From positions 1 to 63,458 of the forward strand of contig SFEV01000011.1 of NCBI GenBank assembly GCA_004557975.1: 63,458 nucleotides of DNA, written 5' to 3'. Below the pieces are notes generated by a model. It was not told the origin of the DNA. It saw only the letters and a program-made list of their open reading frames with translations, and searched no databases. The translations under genes and the position numbers were made by a program. Shown here one piece after another: positions 33,450 through 43,000 of this stretch. Origin of the DNA: Lachnospiraceae bacterium. Lineage in GTDB: Bacteria > Bacillota > Clostridia > Lachnospirales > Lachnospiraceae. How positions within the stretch are numbered: the first letter of the stretch is position 1; the number at the start of each line of letters is the position of its first letter.

Positions 33450-34362
33450 CCCTTCCTCTGCTGATTCTGAAACCGACGATTGTAAATGTCACAATCACAA
33501 CGAACAGTGTATAGGCGATGGCAGAGCCGTATCCGAGACGGGAATCGAGACCGAACGCATCATTGTAGAATTTCCATACGGTTGTCAGGGCCGTATAGCC
33601 GGGACCTCCCGTCTGTCCGTTTCCGAGTGCTGCCCATCCGCCAAAAAGAAGCTTCGGCTCTTCAAACATCTGGAGACCGCCGATCAGCGATGTAATCAGC
33701 AGGAATTTCGTTGTATTTTTCAGCATTGGGACCGTAATCTTCGTAAATATCGTAAATTTACCTGCACCGTCCACAGCCGCCGCCTCATATACATCAGACG
33801 GAAGCGCAGTCATGGCAGCCAGATAGATGACCATATAGTATCCCAGCCAGCGCCACACAACCATGATGACAATGATAACCTTGGAAGCAATCTCACTTCC
33901 AAGCCAGAAAAACGGCTCATCCAGAATACCGATGGAGGTAAAGATCTTGTTGATATATCCGGACTGCCAGTCAAACAGATAAGAGAAGATAAAACCGATG
34001 GCTACCGGCGTCGTAATATACGGAAAAAAGTTGACCGTCTGGTACAGACGCTTTCCTCTGCCCACATCAAAGAGCAGATACGCCACGCCCAGTCCGAGAA
34101 GTACCGTGATCGGTGTGGAAAATGCCATCAGAATCACGGTATTGACAAGAGATTTCAGAAAAAGCGGATCTTTCGTAAATAAGGTGACGTAGTTCTGTAT
34201 TCCGACAAAGACCTTTTCACCGAATCCGTTCCAGTCAAAAAAACTCAGCTGCAGGGAATACAGCATCGGATACAGGCTGAAAATTCCATAGGCCAGGATA
34301 AACGGAAGACAGAACAGATAGGGCCATTTATTTCTTTTTTTAAAGGCGGATTTCTTTTTCAT
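33433..34362 (-). CDS. carbohydrate ABC transporter permease (MalF/UgpA type)
   Basis: First membrane subunit of the same CUT1 importer, 309 aa with six helices and a basic N-terminus (KKKSAFKKRNKWPY). The EAA-loop is DVYEAAAVDGAGKFTIFTKITVP. It lies downstream of the binding-protein gene, separated by 228 bases that contain a terminator-like hairpin (34501-34526) and a 27-nt hairpin. Its expression is probably lower than that of the binding protein. Confidence 0.93.
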   Translation of the reverse strand: MKKKSAFKKRNKWPYLFCLPFILAYGIFSLYPMLYSLQLSFFDWNGFGEKVFVGIQNYVTLFTKDPLFLKSLVNTVILMAFSTPITVLLGLGVAYLLFDVGRGKRLYQTVNFFPYITTPVAIGFIFSYLFDWQSGYINKIFTSIGILDEPFFWLGSEIASKVIIVIMVVWRWLGYYMVIYLAAMTALPSDVYEAAAVDGAGKFTIFTKITVPMLKNTTKFLLITSLIGGLQMFEEPKLLFGGWAALGNGQTGGPGYTALTTVWKFYNDAFGLDSRLGYGSAIAYTLFVVIVTFTIVGFRISRGRGDRDE

Positions 34363-34472
34363 TACTTCGCTCCTTTCTCTGCCTTATCGGAATCCTCACC
34401 CGATTTCCTGTAATTCAGGAAAAAGGTACCGCGTGGTCGCGGCAGAATTTCCCCGGGATTACGGGAAAAGCT

Positions 34473-34499
34473 GTCACTGTCCACTTTGTTCACAGTTAC
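34473..34499 (-). repeat. 27-nt hairpin repeat, diverged copy 3
   Basis: GTCACTGTCCAC...TTCACAGTTAC has the same length and loop pattern as copies 1 and 2. The fourth stem pair is changed on both sides (T-A to A-T), while the third is mismatched. It directly abuts the hairpin at 34501-34526. Confidence 0.55.
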
Positions 34500-34500
34500 G

Positions 34501-34526
34501 AAAAGCTGCCGTATCCGGCAGCTTTT
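34501..34526 (-). terminator. intercistronic terminator-like hairpin after the sugar-binding protein gene
   Basis: AAAAGCTGCCG (34501-34511) pairs with CGGCAGCTTTT (34516-34526). On minus the T-rich arm ends CTTTTCG. It sits 65 bases after the binding-protein stop and before the permease genes. Confidence 0.75.
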
Positions 34527-34590
34527 CCTGTGCAAAGCGGACGGTTGGATTCCGCTGTCGCTACTTCATTATGAACATGCTGTGTTCTGA

Positions 34591-35865
34591 CTATTTAATT
34601 ACCGCATTGGGAATCAGAGTCTGAACCTCTGTCTTCAGAGCTTCAAGTGCTTCCTCTGCAGTCATCTCCGTATTCGCTGTCATCTGTGTAGCTACATTTG
34701 TCAGAGCCGTTCTTACATTGCTCTCATGCTTTGTCTGTCTCTGTCCTTCTGTGGTGATCGCAATCTTGTTGATAAAGTAATCTGCCAGATTCTGTCCTCC
34801 GAAGAACTCATCATACTGTCCTTCCTCTGTGAAGAAGTAAGAGTTCTCATCCTCATAAGGAGCCTTGAAGCCTGTCATGAAGCCGAACTGCTTATAAGCT
34901 TCCTCTACGCCTTCGCCTGTACAGTATACTTCCTGAATGTACTCCCATGCTGCATCTTTATTCTCGCTGCCGGAATAAATACCAACGGAAGTTCCGCCGT
35001 ATGTAAATCCGTTCTCCGGTGCTTTTGTCAGACCCCAGTTGCCCGAGCCGTCCGGATCGTTGGTTGTAATGCCCCATTTCAGGCTCCACGGTGCACACGG
35101 ATAAAACAGAACTTCGCCTGCCGCATAGCTGTTAGCCAGTGCCGGAGTACCGTCTTCCTGCTTGCCCAGCAGTCCTGCCTGATTGAATTTTGTAATTGTC
35201 TCCAGAACGCCTGTGTATCTGGATGTCAGGTCAATCTCGTCTCCATTGATATAGTCGCTTACGTTGCGGTTGATCAGGATATCCTTCAGAACAGTTACAC
35301 CCGGGAATATCGTCACGGCTCCGCCGCTCTTCTCGATTACCTGCTGACCGATATCGAACAGCTTGTCCCAGTCGGAAATCATTTCAGCGATTTCATCCGG
35401 ATCGTCCGTTCCGAGATATTCCTTTGCCAGATCACGGCGATATGCAAAGCCACTGGGGCAGATCTGCTGCTCCACGCCGTACAGCTCTCCGTTGGGGCCT
35501 GAGCCGAGCGTTGTTGCAAAATCAAACATATCCTCTGACTTTACACTGTACGGCTCCTGTGAAAGATCCTCCAGCACTCCCATGTCAAAGAGACGTCCTC
35601 TGTATCCCATCTCTGCCAGGACAATATCCGGAACTCCGCTGCCGCTGGCCACTGCACTCTGGAACTTCTGCATATAATCTGTAGCAGCCACTACGAGTGT
35701 CTCGATCTTCACATCCGGATGACGCTCCATATACCACTCGGTCATGTGTGTCAGATGTGCTTCATCCCAGTCCCAGATCGTCAGCGTTGTCTCTTCCGCA
35801 GATACACTCGCTGCCGGAATCACCATAGCTGCTGCCATCATCAATGCTATAAGCTGTTTTTTCAT
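34591..35865 (-). CDS. carbohydrate ABC transporter, substrate-binding protein
   Basis: Extracellular sugar-binding protein of SBP_bac_1 type, 424 aa. The signal peptide is about 22 residues (AAASVSA-EE-like ASVSAEE), followed by TIWDWDEAHLTHMTEWYMERHPDVK. Typical features are YMQKFQSAVASGSGVPDIV and a C-terminal helix-rich lobe. No lipobox cysteine is seen, which is odd for a Gram-positive binding protein. I start at 35865, with AAAGGAG seven bases upstream. A hairpin (35888-35904) lies in the leader. It is the transport entry gene of the GH2 locus. Confidence 0.92.
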   Translation of the reverse strand: MKKQLIALMMAAAMVIPAASVSAEETTLTIWDWDEAHLTHMTEWYMERHPDVKIETLVVAATDYMQKFQSAVASGSGVPDIVLAEMGYRGRLFDMGVLEDLSQEPYSVKSEDMFDFATTLGSGPNGELYGVEQQICPSGFAYRRDLAKEYLGTDDPDEIAEMISDWDKLFDIGQQVIEKSGGAVTIFPGVTVLKDILINRNVSDYINGDEIDLTSRYTGVLETITKFNQAGLLGKQEDGTPALANSYAAGEVLFYPCAPWSLKWGITTNDPDGSGNWGLTKAPENGFTYGGTSVGIYSGSENKDAAWEYIQEVYCTGEGVEEAYKQFGFMTGFKAPYEDENSYFFTEEGQYDEFFGGQNLADYFINKIAITTEGQRQTKHESNVRTALTNVATQMTANTEMTAEEALEALKTEVQTLIPNAVIK

Positions 35866-36126
35866 TCGAATTGCTCCTTTCTTTCTCACACGGCACCGCC
35901 GTGTTTTCTTTGCCCGCTTTGTGTTATTTTGTGCTTTTTTTTGAAGTTCTTCGCTTCTGATGCTTTAAGTATATCTTATACAATGCACAAGATAAATGAT
36001 ATATCGCTCAATTTCATGGACTATTTTCCACTATCAAAAATCTTTCACCGTTTATACAGCAGTAAAGATGCAATATTTATTTTGATTTCTCCGGTATTTT
36101 TTATATATTTTTATCAAAATTTAATT

Positions 36127-38967
36127 TTATCGTACGAGAGCAGCAATATCATCCATCAGAATTTCCTGCTCAGGAGCAAATCTGTCCGATTCCATGTACC
36201 GGTAAATACTGTTCTGAAGCGCCCGCGCCTCCGGATACTGCAAAAGATCCTGCAGTCCCATGGAAGAGAATATCAGCTTTCCGCCGCCGCATCTGCACTC
36301 AAACAGCTGCGCCATAGGTCTCAGATAAGCATAGCTGTCCAGCTCCGTAATAATGAACTTTATCATACGCGGAAGAATCACTGCACGCCTGGTCGCCATC
36401 GGCCACCACTGCCAGTTCGTATGAAATTCTGTAGGGAAGTTCTCAAATATGGGATGCTCCGTGTCAATCAGCTGCCCCATGCTTCCCTCCTGGTACGGAA
36501 AAGTCCCTACGGACCAGAAATCTGTCGTAAACTGCGTGCGAATCGAAGACGGCAGAGATTCCGCATCAGATTTCGGACTCAGATAGACACGGCCGCCTGC
36601 TTTCAGCACCTCTCTGGCACGGTCATCCAGCTTCTCCGTCTCATAGACATTCTCCGGACACTGCAAAGCTGTGGGCGGATACACCCAGATCGGATATGTA
36701 TTCTCCGTCGGTCCCACGGTGATGGTCAGGTCAAGTCTGGAGGGTACCTGCACAAAATCGAGCGGTATTTCCAGAATACCTGCACTGGTCAGTTCGCCGG
36801 ACGGGAATACACAGCTCTCCGGACTGCCGGAAGATACCGGAGTCACGCGGCGATGCACACTGCCATCCTCCGCTGCATTCCCGGCCGCACATCCGCTCCT
36901 GGCATTCTTCAGCTCACAGAGTACCGGTCCTTTGATGGATTCTTTTCCATAATTTGCCACCTTCACCTCCGCCCGGAGTATCTCTGTATTTTCATACGTA
37001 TACTTCTCCAGCAGCACCAGCAGAAGCTGCGGGCAGAAGAATTCTGCGAAGCGCTCCGGTCTCGCAAAGTCAAAGGGCTTGGGCTGCAGATGAGCATTCA
37101 GCATACCTACCAGAGCCGTTCCCTGTCCCGGGAAATCCTGGATTCCCAGAAGAGACAGACCTGACATGGAAGCAGTACGCATCACAGCCTCCGTCTCCTC
37201 CCTGTAGCCGATGCGTGAAAGCTCTCCCGTAGCCTCCACATACTTCTTCCACACAGGCTCCAGTCCCTTCGCTCTCACCTTGTCCTGAATCAGCCGGTAG
37301 TTTGCCGGATCAGAAATTCCCCTGAAATCCTCCAGCTCATCAAAATCAGGAAGCACTTCAAACTGTCCCACCTCAAAGCCGAAGACCGGCTTCGCGTACG
37401 TCTGGCGCAGCTTTTCCATGGAGCCCTCATAATCTGCTCTGGCATTTGGATACTGGTTGTTGATATGTCCCTGCAAAAGTCCGTCTGTCTCCTTCTGCCC
37501 GGCGCAAATGCCACGCAGCATATGTTCATAATACCCTGACGACGTGTAGAAATCACTCTTCGGATGACAGCCTGCCGTCCCGTAAAAGGCGTTGGATCCG
37601 TTGGCATACAATCTCGTAGAATCCAGCCGATGGGCCATGTCGATGAGCTGATTCATGCGCTCCATTCCCAGTTCACCGGTCCAGAGCTCATTGCCCAGCG
37701 TCAGCATGACGAAGGAGGGATGATTGGCCAGTGTCAGAATGGTCTGTCTCAGCTCCTTCTGATAATATTCCCATGCATCCTCCGCCTCAAAAGCCGTCTT
37801 CGGATTCCAGTGCGAAAGCTCCGGCTCCATCATGATGCCCATGCGGTCAGCTGCAGTAAAAGCAGCTTCCGGCGGTATATGGGAGTGAAAACGCATGAGG
37901 TTCACACCGTAGGATTTAAACATGGAGAGGACTTCTGTCCATTCCTCCACAGTCATCGGAGGATGGCCGCTCTCCGGGAATTCCGCACAGTTTGCCTCAC
38001 TGCGGACAAAAATTTTCCTCCCGTTCAGTGCCAGTCTTCCCGTTCCGTCATCACCGAAGTCACGGACGCCGAAGGTCACCGTCCTGCTGCAGACCACATC
38101 GGCCGGCGTTTCAGATGAAACAGTATTCTCTGCCTGTTCTGCCGGAGCTTCCGATGAGCCTGTTTCCGTTGCAAGTTCCTCCAGCGTCACCGAGAGCTCA
38201 TACAGATTTCCCTCATACTCATCCCATCTTTTTACATCCTCTGCCAGTGCAAGATCTCTCATCCAGACTTCCCTGCAGCCTTTTTCGCCCCTTACCACTG
38301 TCTCGTGGGATTCAGCAAGGGCTTTGCTGCTGATCACTGCCCTGTACTCATACGGACGGTCTGCCAAAATCACAAGCTGCACATCCGCCTTATCTCCTGC
38401 CGGATACACGCGCACTGCCTGCAGAAACACAGGCTCCTCCGTCCGCAGTCTCACGTATCCCAGCACACCGTTCCAGTTCGTCTGTGTCTCATCCGTTGCA
38501 GCCGAAGAAAATACGATGGCGTCATGTGGAAGCCCCGGATAGCTGTTGTCAGAAAGAAGCGCAAGCTCCGTATCTTCTCCCAGCAGTCCTGTCACTTCAA
38601 ATACGTGGGGCGTGCTGATGGAGGGCTCCTCAAAATCCGGAATTTCCTGTCCGTTTACCAGCAGTCTCAGACACCTTGCCCGCTCCACCTCCAGAAATAC
38701 ACGTTTGCCTTCCGGCGGCAGATATGATATTTTCCTTGTCAGCCTGGCCTCACCCTCATACGTATATTTCCTTGTCAGACGCGTTGCGATCGGCGCATCC
38801 GCATCAAAAATCGCGTCATTGCCGAGAGACTCATCCGGATGCCACTGATTGGCACCTGCGTCCTTATAGCCGATCTGATTTTCATCCAGCGTTCCGGGAA
38901 CCTGCATCTGCCAGAGACTTCCGTCCTGCAGCTTCACCTGCCACTGTCCTTCCAGTGAATAAACCAT
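36127..38967 (-). CDS. glycoside hydrolase family 2 protein
   Basis: Large cytoplasmic GH2 enzyme of 946 aa with no signal peptide. It has an N-terminal jelly-roll sugar-binding domain (about 1-170), an immunoglobulin-like domain, and a TIM barrel with RFHSHIPPEAAFTAADRMGI. The probable acid/base is Glu427 in TLGNELW and the probable nucleophile is Glu532 in FGFEVGQFE. The C-terminal extra domains are beta-rich. The family includes beta-galactosidases, glucuronidases, mannosidases and others, and the sequence does not let me choose. The ribosome site GGGGGA is eight bases upstream. It lies between an AraC regulator and the sugar-binding protein. Confidence 0.9.
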   Translation of the reverse strand: MVYSLEGQWQVKLQDGSLWQMQVPGTLDENQIGYKDAGANQWHPDESLGNDAIFDADAPIATRLTRKYTYEGEARLTRKISYLPPEGKRVFLEVERARCLRLLVNGQEIPDFEEPSISTPHVFEVTGLLGEDTELALLSDNSYPGLPHDAIVFSSAATDETQTNWNGVLGYVRLRTEEPVFLQAVRVYPAGDKADVQLVILADRPYEYRAVISSKALAESHETVVRGEKGCREVWMRDLALAEDVKRWDEYEGNLYELSVTLEELATETGSSEAPAEQAENTVSSETPADVVCSRTVTFGVRDFGDDGTGRLALNGRKIFVRSEANCAEFPESGHPPMTVEEWTEVLSMFKSYGVNLMRFHSHIPPEAAFTAADRMGIMMEPELSHWNPKTAFEAEDAWEYYQKELRQTILTLANHPSFVMLTLGNELWTGELGMERMNQLIDMAHRLDSTRLYANGSNAFYGTAGCHPKSDFYTSSGYYEHMLRGICAGQKETDGLLQGHINNQYPNARADYEGSMEKLRQTYAKPVFGFEVGQFEVLPDFDELEDFRGISDPANYRLIQDKVRAKGLEPVWKKYVEATGELSRIGYREETEAVMRTASMSGLSLLGIQDFPGQGTALVGMLNAHLQPKPFDFARPERFAEFFCPQLLLVLLEKYTYENTEILRAEVKVANYGKESIKGPVLCELKNARSGCAAGNAAEDGSVHRRVTPVSSGSPESCVFPSGELTSAGILEIPLDFVQVPSRLDLTITVGPTENTYPIWVYPPTALQCPENVYETEKLDDRAREVLKAGGRVYLSPKSDAESLPSSIRTQFTTDFWSVGTFPYQEGSMGQLIDTEHPIFENFPTEFHTNWQWWPMATRRAVILPRMIKFIITELDSYAYLRPMAQLFECRCGGGKLIFSSMGLQDLLQYPEARALQNSIYRYMESDRFAPEQEILMDDIAALVR

Positions 38968-39134
38968 AAACTAAATCCCCCTTTTCTGAATTTCTCTCAG
39001 TCTTTTCGCGCTTACTCCTGAACCCCTTTTATCCGTTCTCAGCAGTAAATACTCTGACCTGTTCTGAAAAGCACCTGATTCATATTCTTACGGCCTCATC
39101 AGCAAGTGATTCGGCCTGTTCTTAACCGTTACAT

Positions 39135-40028
39135 TTATTCTTTATAATGAAAATAGTCACTGTGCTTATACTCGCTGGGAGACATCCCCACCACCCGTTT
39201 GAAAATTCTCGAAAAGTAATACGGGTCCGAATATCCAAGTCTCTGTGCCACCTCATAAACGTAAGTATCTGTGGATCTCAGAAGCTCACACGCCCGCTTC
39301 ATTTTCAGATTAATGAAGAAATCCATGGGCGCATGCTGCGTATATTTCTGAAACACTGCATTCAGGTAGCTCTTGGAAAGGTCAAATTCCTCCACAATCT
39401 GATCCAGCGTCAGATTTTCATCCAGATGACCGTACATGTACTTCACCACATTCGTCACGTGTTTGTTCTGCTCCAGCGTCGAATTACTCTTTTCACGATG
39501 ATACGTCTCTGCCAAAATCAGAGAGAGCACCTGGGAAATATAAATAAAGTTGCCCAGAGTGTAGTTGCCCTCCAGTACCCGAAACAGCAGGTCAAACAGG
39601 AAATGCATCCGGTTCGTGGCGTGCTGTGTCGTAAAAGCCACCACCTGACAGTCCTCAATGGGAAAATAACACGTATCTTCTCCCTTAAAGTGAACCCACA
39701 AAATACTCCACGGATCATCTTCGCTGGCAAAATACCGGTGTCCTCTGAACCGCGGGATGCAGAAAGCCTCATTTTCGTGAAGAGTATATTCCTTCCCCTC
39801 TACAATGATCGTTCCGCGTCCCTCTGTGCAGAAAATAAAGATGTACTCATCAATTCCGTCCTCCCGTTCTCTGTAATGATGCTCTGCACAGGGGAAAAAT
39901 CCCACGTCGGTCAGATACAGCCGCCTGACCAGCGGATGTTCCACGTAATTACTGAAAGATTCTGTGGGGAGAACAATCATCTGTTCCCCCTTGAATCCGT
40001 CTTTTTTCCATTGCTGTAAATTTTCCAT
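39135..40028 (-). CDS. AraC-family transcriptional regulator
   Basis: Sugar-locus regulator of 297 aa. An N-terminal cupin-like ligand domain (about 20-160, EGRGTIIVEGKEYTLHENEAFCIP) is joined to a C-terminal pair of helix-turn-helix motifs (LDQIVEEFDLSKSYLNAVFQKY and VYEVAQRLGYSDPYYFSRIFKR). It lies between the DUF5107 gene and the GH2 gene, so it probably activates the locus in response to the imported sugar. This is inference from position; no operator is identified. Confidence 0.93.
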   Translation of the reverse strand: MENLQQWKKDGFKGEQMIVLPTESFSNYVEHPLVRRLYLTDVGFFPCAEHHYREREDGIDEYIFIFCTEGRGTIIVEGKEYTLHENEAFCIPRFRGHRYFASEDDPWSILWVHFKGEDTCYFPIEDCQVVAFTTQHATNRMHFLFDLLFRVLEGNYTLGNFIYISQVLSLILAETYHREKSNSTLEQNKHVTNVVKYMYGHLDENLTLDQIVEEFDLSKSYLNAVFQKYTQHAPMDFFINLKMKRACELLRSTDTYVYEVAQRLGYSDPYYFSRIFKRVVGMSPSEYKHSDYFHYKE

Positions 40029-40085
40029 AATCCAAACCTTAGCACATATTATGTAAACTGTCCAGTTTTGATCGAATCCTCTCCT

Positions 40086-43000
40086 TTAGCAGAAAGCTCT
40101 GTGTGCAATCGCTCCCTGGTGATCCTTCTGGTTCAGAAGCACCTTATCCAGAAGCTCTGCAGCCTCCTCTTTCCTGCCAAGTCCCAGGCATCCGAGGGCA
40201 CGCAGATAATTGCAGTACTGGCGGTTGCGCAGCGCGATATCATCCTGGAATACCTCCAGCTCCGGCATGGATACTGCGAAGAAATCGTATCCGACGCGGT
40301 CAAAGATATGCTTCTCACCAAAAATAACCAGCTGATGGAAGGATTTGCGTGCACGCTCCTCCTGACCAAGCTCACGGAAAGCCAGTCCCTGATAATAGAT
40401 GAAATCAGAGGGCTGATCATTGTAATATATTGCGCTTGAGGGTTCCTGGGGACCTGACGCTGCCAGACGGAAATACGTTTCTGCCTGCTCCTCTTCCCCG
40501 AGCATCCGGCAGGCCCTGCCCATATAGTAATGGGCCTCATTGTCCGGCACGTTGGGAAGCTTTCCTTCTCCCAGATTTTCCGGATAGGAAAGTGTAGCCT
40601 GAAGAAGCTTAAGCGCTTCCTCCGCCGCTCCCTGCTCCAGCTTTTCCATGGCCAGATGAATCAGTGCATAGCGGTACTGCGCGATCACCTTTCCTTCGCC
40701 GCCCTCCCAGGGGTGGAATCGTCCTTCTTTCAGCGCTTCCAGCGCCTCCTCATACCGTCTGAGGCAGTTCAGAAGTGTGATTCTCCTCAGATTCAGGTCA
40801 TCTCTCGCTGCAAGACAGTCGGGATGTGCCTCCAGAACAGCCAGCCGCTCTTCGACGGTGCAGCCTGTTTTTGCTGCAAGCTGATCGTATTCCAGCCACA
40901 GACGCGGGTAGGAACCATCCATCCTGCAGGCGCGTTCCATGGCTTCCATGGCCTTCTGTGGCTGAGTGCACTTGTTATAGTACGCAATTGCCAGATTTCT
41001 CCATGATGCCGCAAATTCCGGCTTTTCCTGTGCAGCAGCTTCCCAGTGTGCGATGGCTTCCTCATACCTTTTTTTATCGTACAGCAGATTGCCGAGATGG
41101 TAATGTGCCATCGGAGCTGACGAAAGCCCATCAATGGCTGCTTCCAGAATCCTGATCTCCTCCACGCGGTTGGGGAAGCACGCTTCACCGGTGCGCTTCT
41201 CGCCCTCCGCAAAATATGCGGACGACGTATCCGGCTTTTTCATCAGTCCGTAAATCCAGCCCAGATAATACCAGCGAAGAGGATTTTCCACATCGGGACA
41301 CGCTTCCAGAATCACAGCGGCGTCCTCATAAAGGCCTGCCTTCGCATAGTCCAGGGCCTGCTCCAGATAATTGTGAGCCTCATCACGCATATAATGCTTC
41401 CACTCATCCATGTTTTTGCCGGCTGCCGCCTGCTCATACAGGCATCCCATATACAGCGGATCGATCTCCAGAGATTCTTTTAAAAGAGCTGCCGTATCCT
41501 GCCCCAGCTTTCTCATCAGTGCCAGGCGCAGTGTCCGCGTTTTCATATTGTGCCAGCCACGGATCTGTGACTGGTACGCAAAATTCAGAGATTCCTCCAG
41601 TCTGCCTCTGCGCGCTTCCAGACACGCCAGCCAGTAAAAACCGCTGCTCTGCGTCTCTGCGCTCCAGGTGGATTTGAAAAATGCGTCGTACGCTTTTTCT
41701 TCCTGTCCGTCCGCTTCCAGAGCCAGTCCGAGATTGAAATAGCATTCTCCTGAGTACGGGTTGGGATTCTTCCACGTCTGCTTCTTCACTGCCGCCTCAA
41801 AATACGGAATACTTTCTCTGATTCTTCCGCGTCTGAGAAGGTACAGTCCGTATCCGTTATTCAGGCGGATATCTGTGGCATCCCTCTTCAGTCCTTCCAG
41901 ATAATAATCTGCCGGCTCATAGGTGGCATGACGGTACTGTTCCAGGTGTGTGGCTGCCAGATACAGCTCCTCCAGAGATTTCAGCTCCTGCGGCGCGCGC
42001 AGCACCTCTGCCGGTTCCGGGATCGGACGCAGTTCCTCTTTATATACCTTGTAGGATACGAGCTCTTCCCCGTCAGCCGTGACGGTCACCGTGCAGTCCT
42101 CCAGCACTCCCACTCCCGGAACCGCTGCTTCAAAGCAGGTTTCCGGTGACAGCGCTTCCGTACGTTCAAGAAGAATCTTATCCTTCTCCGCCACCGTGAT
42201 CACCGCACTGTCATGGGCTGCAGTCACATACACCTTCAGTACTGCGGTTTTTCCCGGAGTCTTGTCCGCAGATTCTGCTCCTTCGATGGCGCTGCACTCA
42301 CTGCCTGCACCGTCTTTCGCCCACGCGATGCCCACTGCAGCCTCTTTTGTCGCATTTCCCACACGTCCGACACCTTTATACGGCATAAAATACTGCACAA
42401 AGCTCTTCTCCTCGCCCGGCTTCAGCCACGTAAAATCCGGCTGGTTGTCCGTATAGACACCCGTCATAAGCTCGATATACGGGCCGTCCTCATCCGTCAG
42501 ATTGCGGTCCCAGAAACGTCCGAAATCACCATTCCCCCAGGTCCACTGCTTCTTGCCCGGAGAAATGTGGTGATCTGCCACATGGAGCAGGCCTGCCTCC
42601 CAGGACTCATCATAGTTTCCGATAAAATTGTAATCCGAGTGGGCCGCCATATAGGAGGTGGGCACCGTGACATTTTTATAGCGGGAGATATCCACACCTG
42701 CCGAATAGTCACACTTATAATATTCACCTGTTGCGATCGGGAACGTGGATACGGCACGCTTGCCGTGGTCCATAACCGCATTGACATCCGGCGGAAATAC
42801 AGAATATGTATAATCATTGACCGGAACAGCCGGATTCGCCCACCACAGGAATGTCTGCGGAAGATCCGTGCCATTATAAAGCTGCCCTTTGATCTCGATG
42901 TATGCTTTGCCGGGATACAGGCTGACAGAAGCCATGCCCTTTGTCCCGTACATCCGGTCCGTCTCACTCAGATGAACCGTGCAGGAGCCGTCCGGATTCT

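Noticed and set aside
35719..37164. 481-codon plus-strand open frame
   Set aside because: It spans the binding-protein start, the AT-rich intergenic region and the GH2 end on the opposite strand. The translation has no motif, so it is a chance frame.
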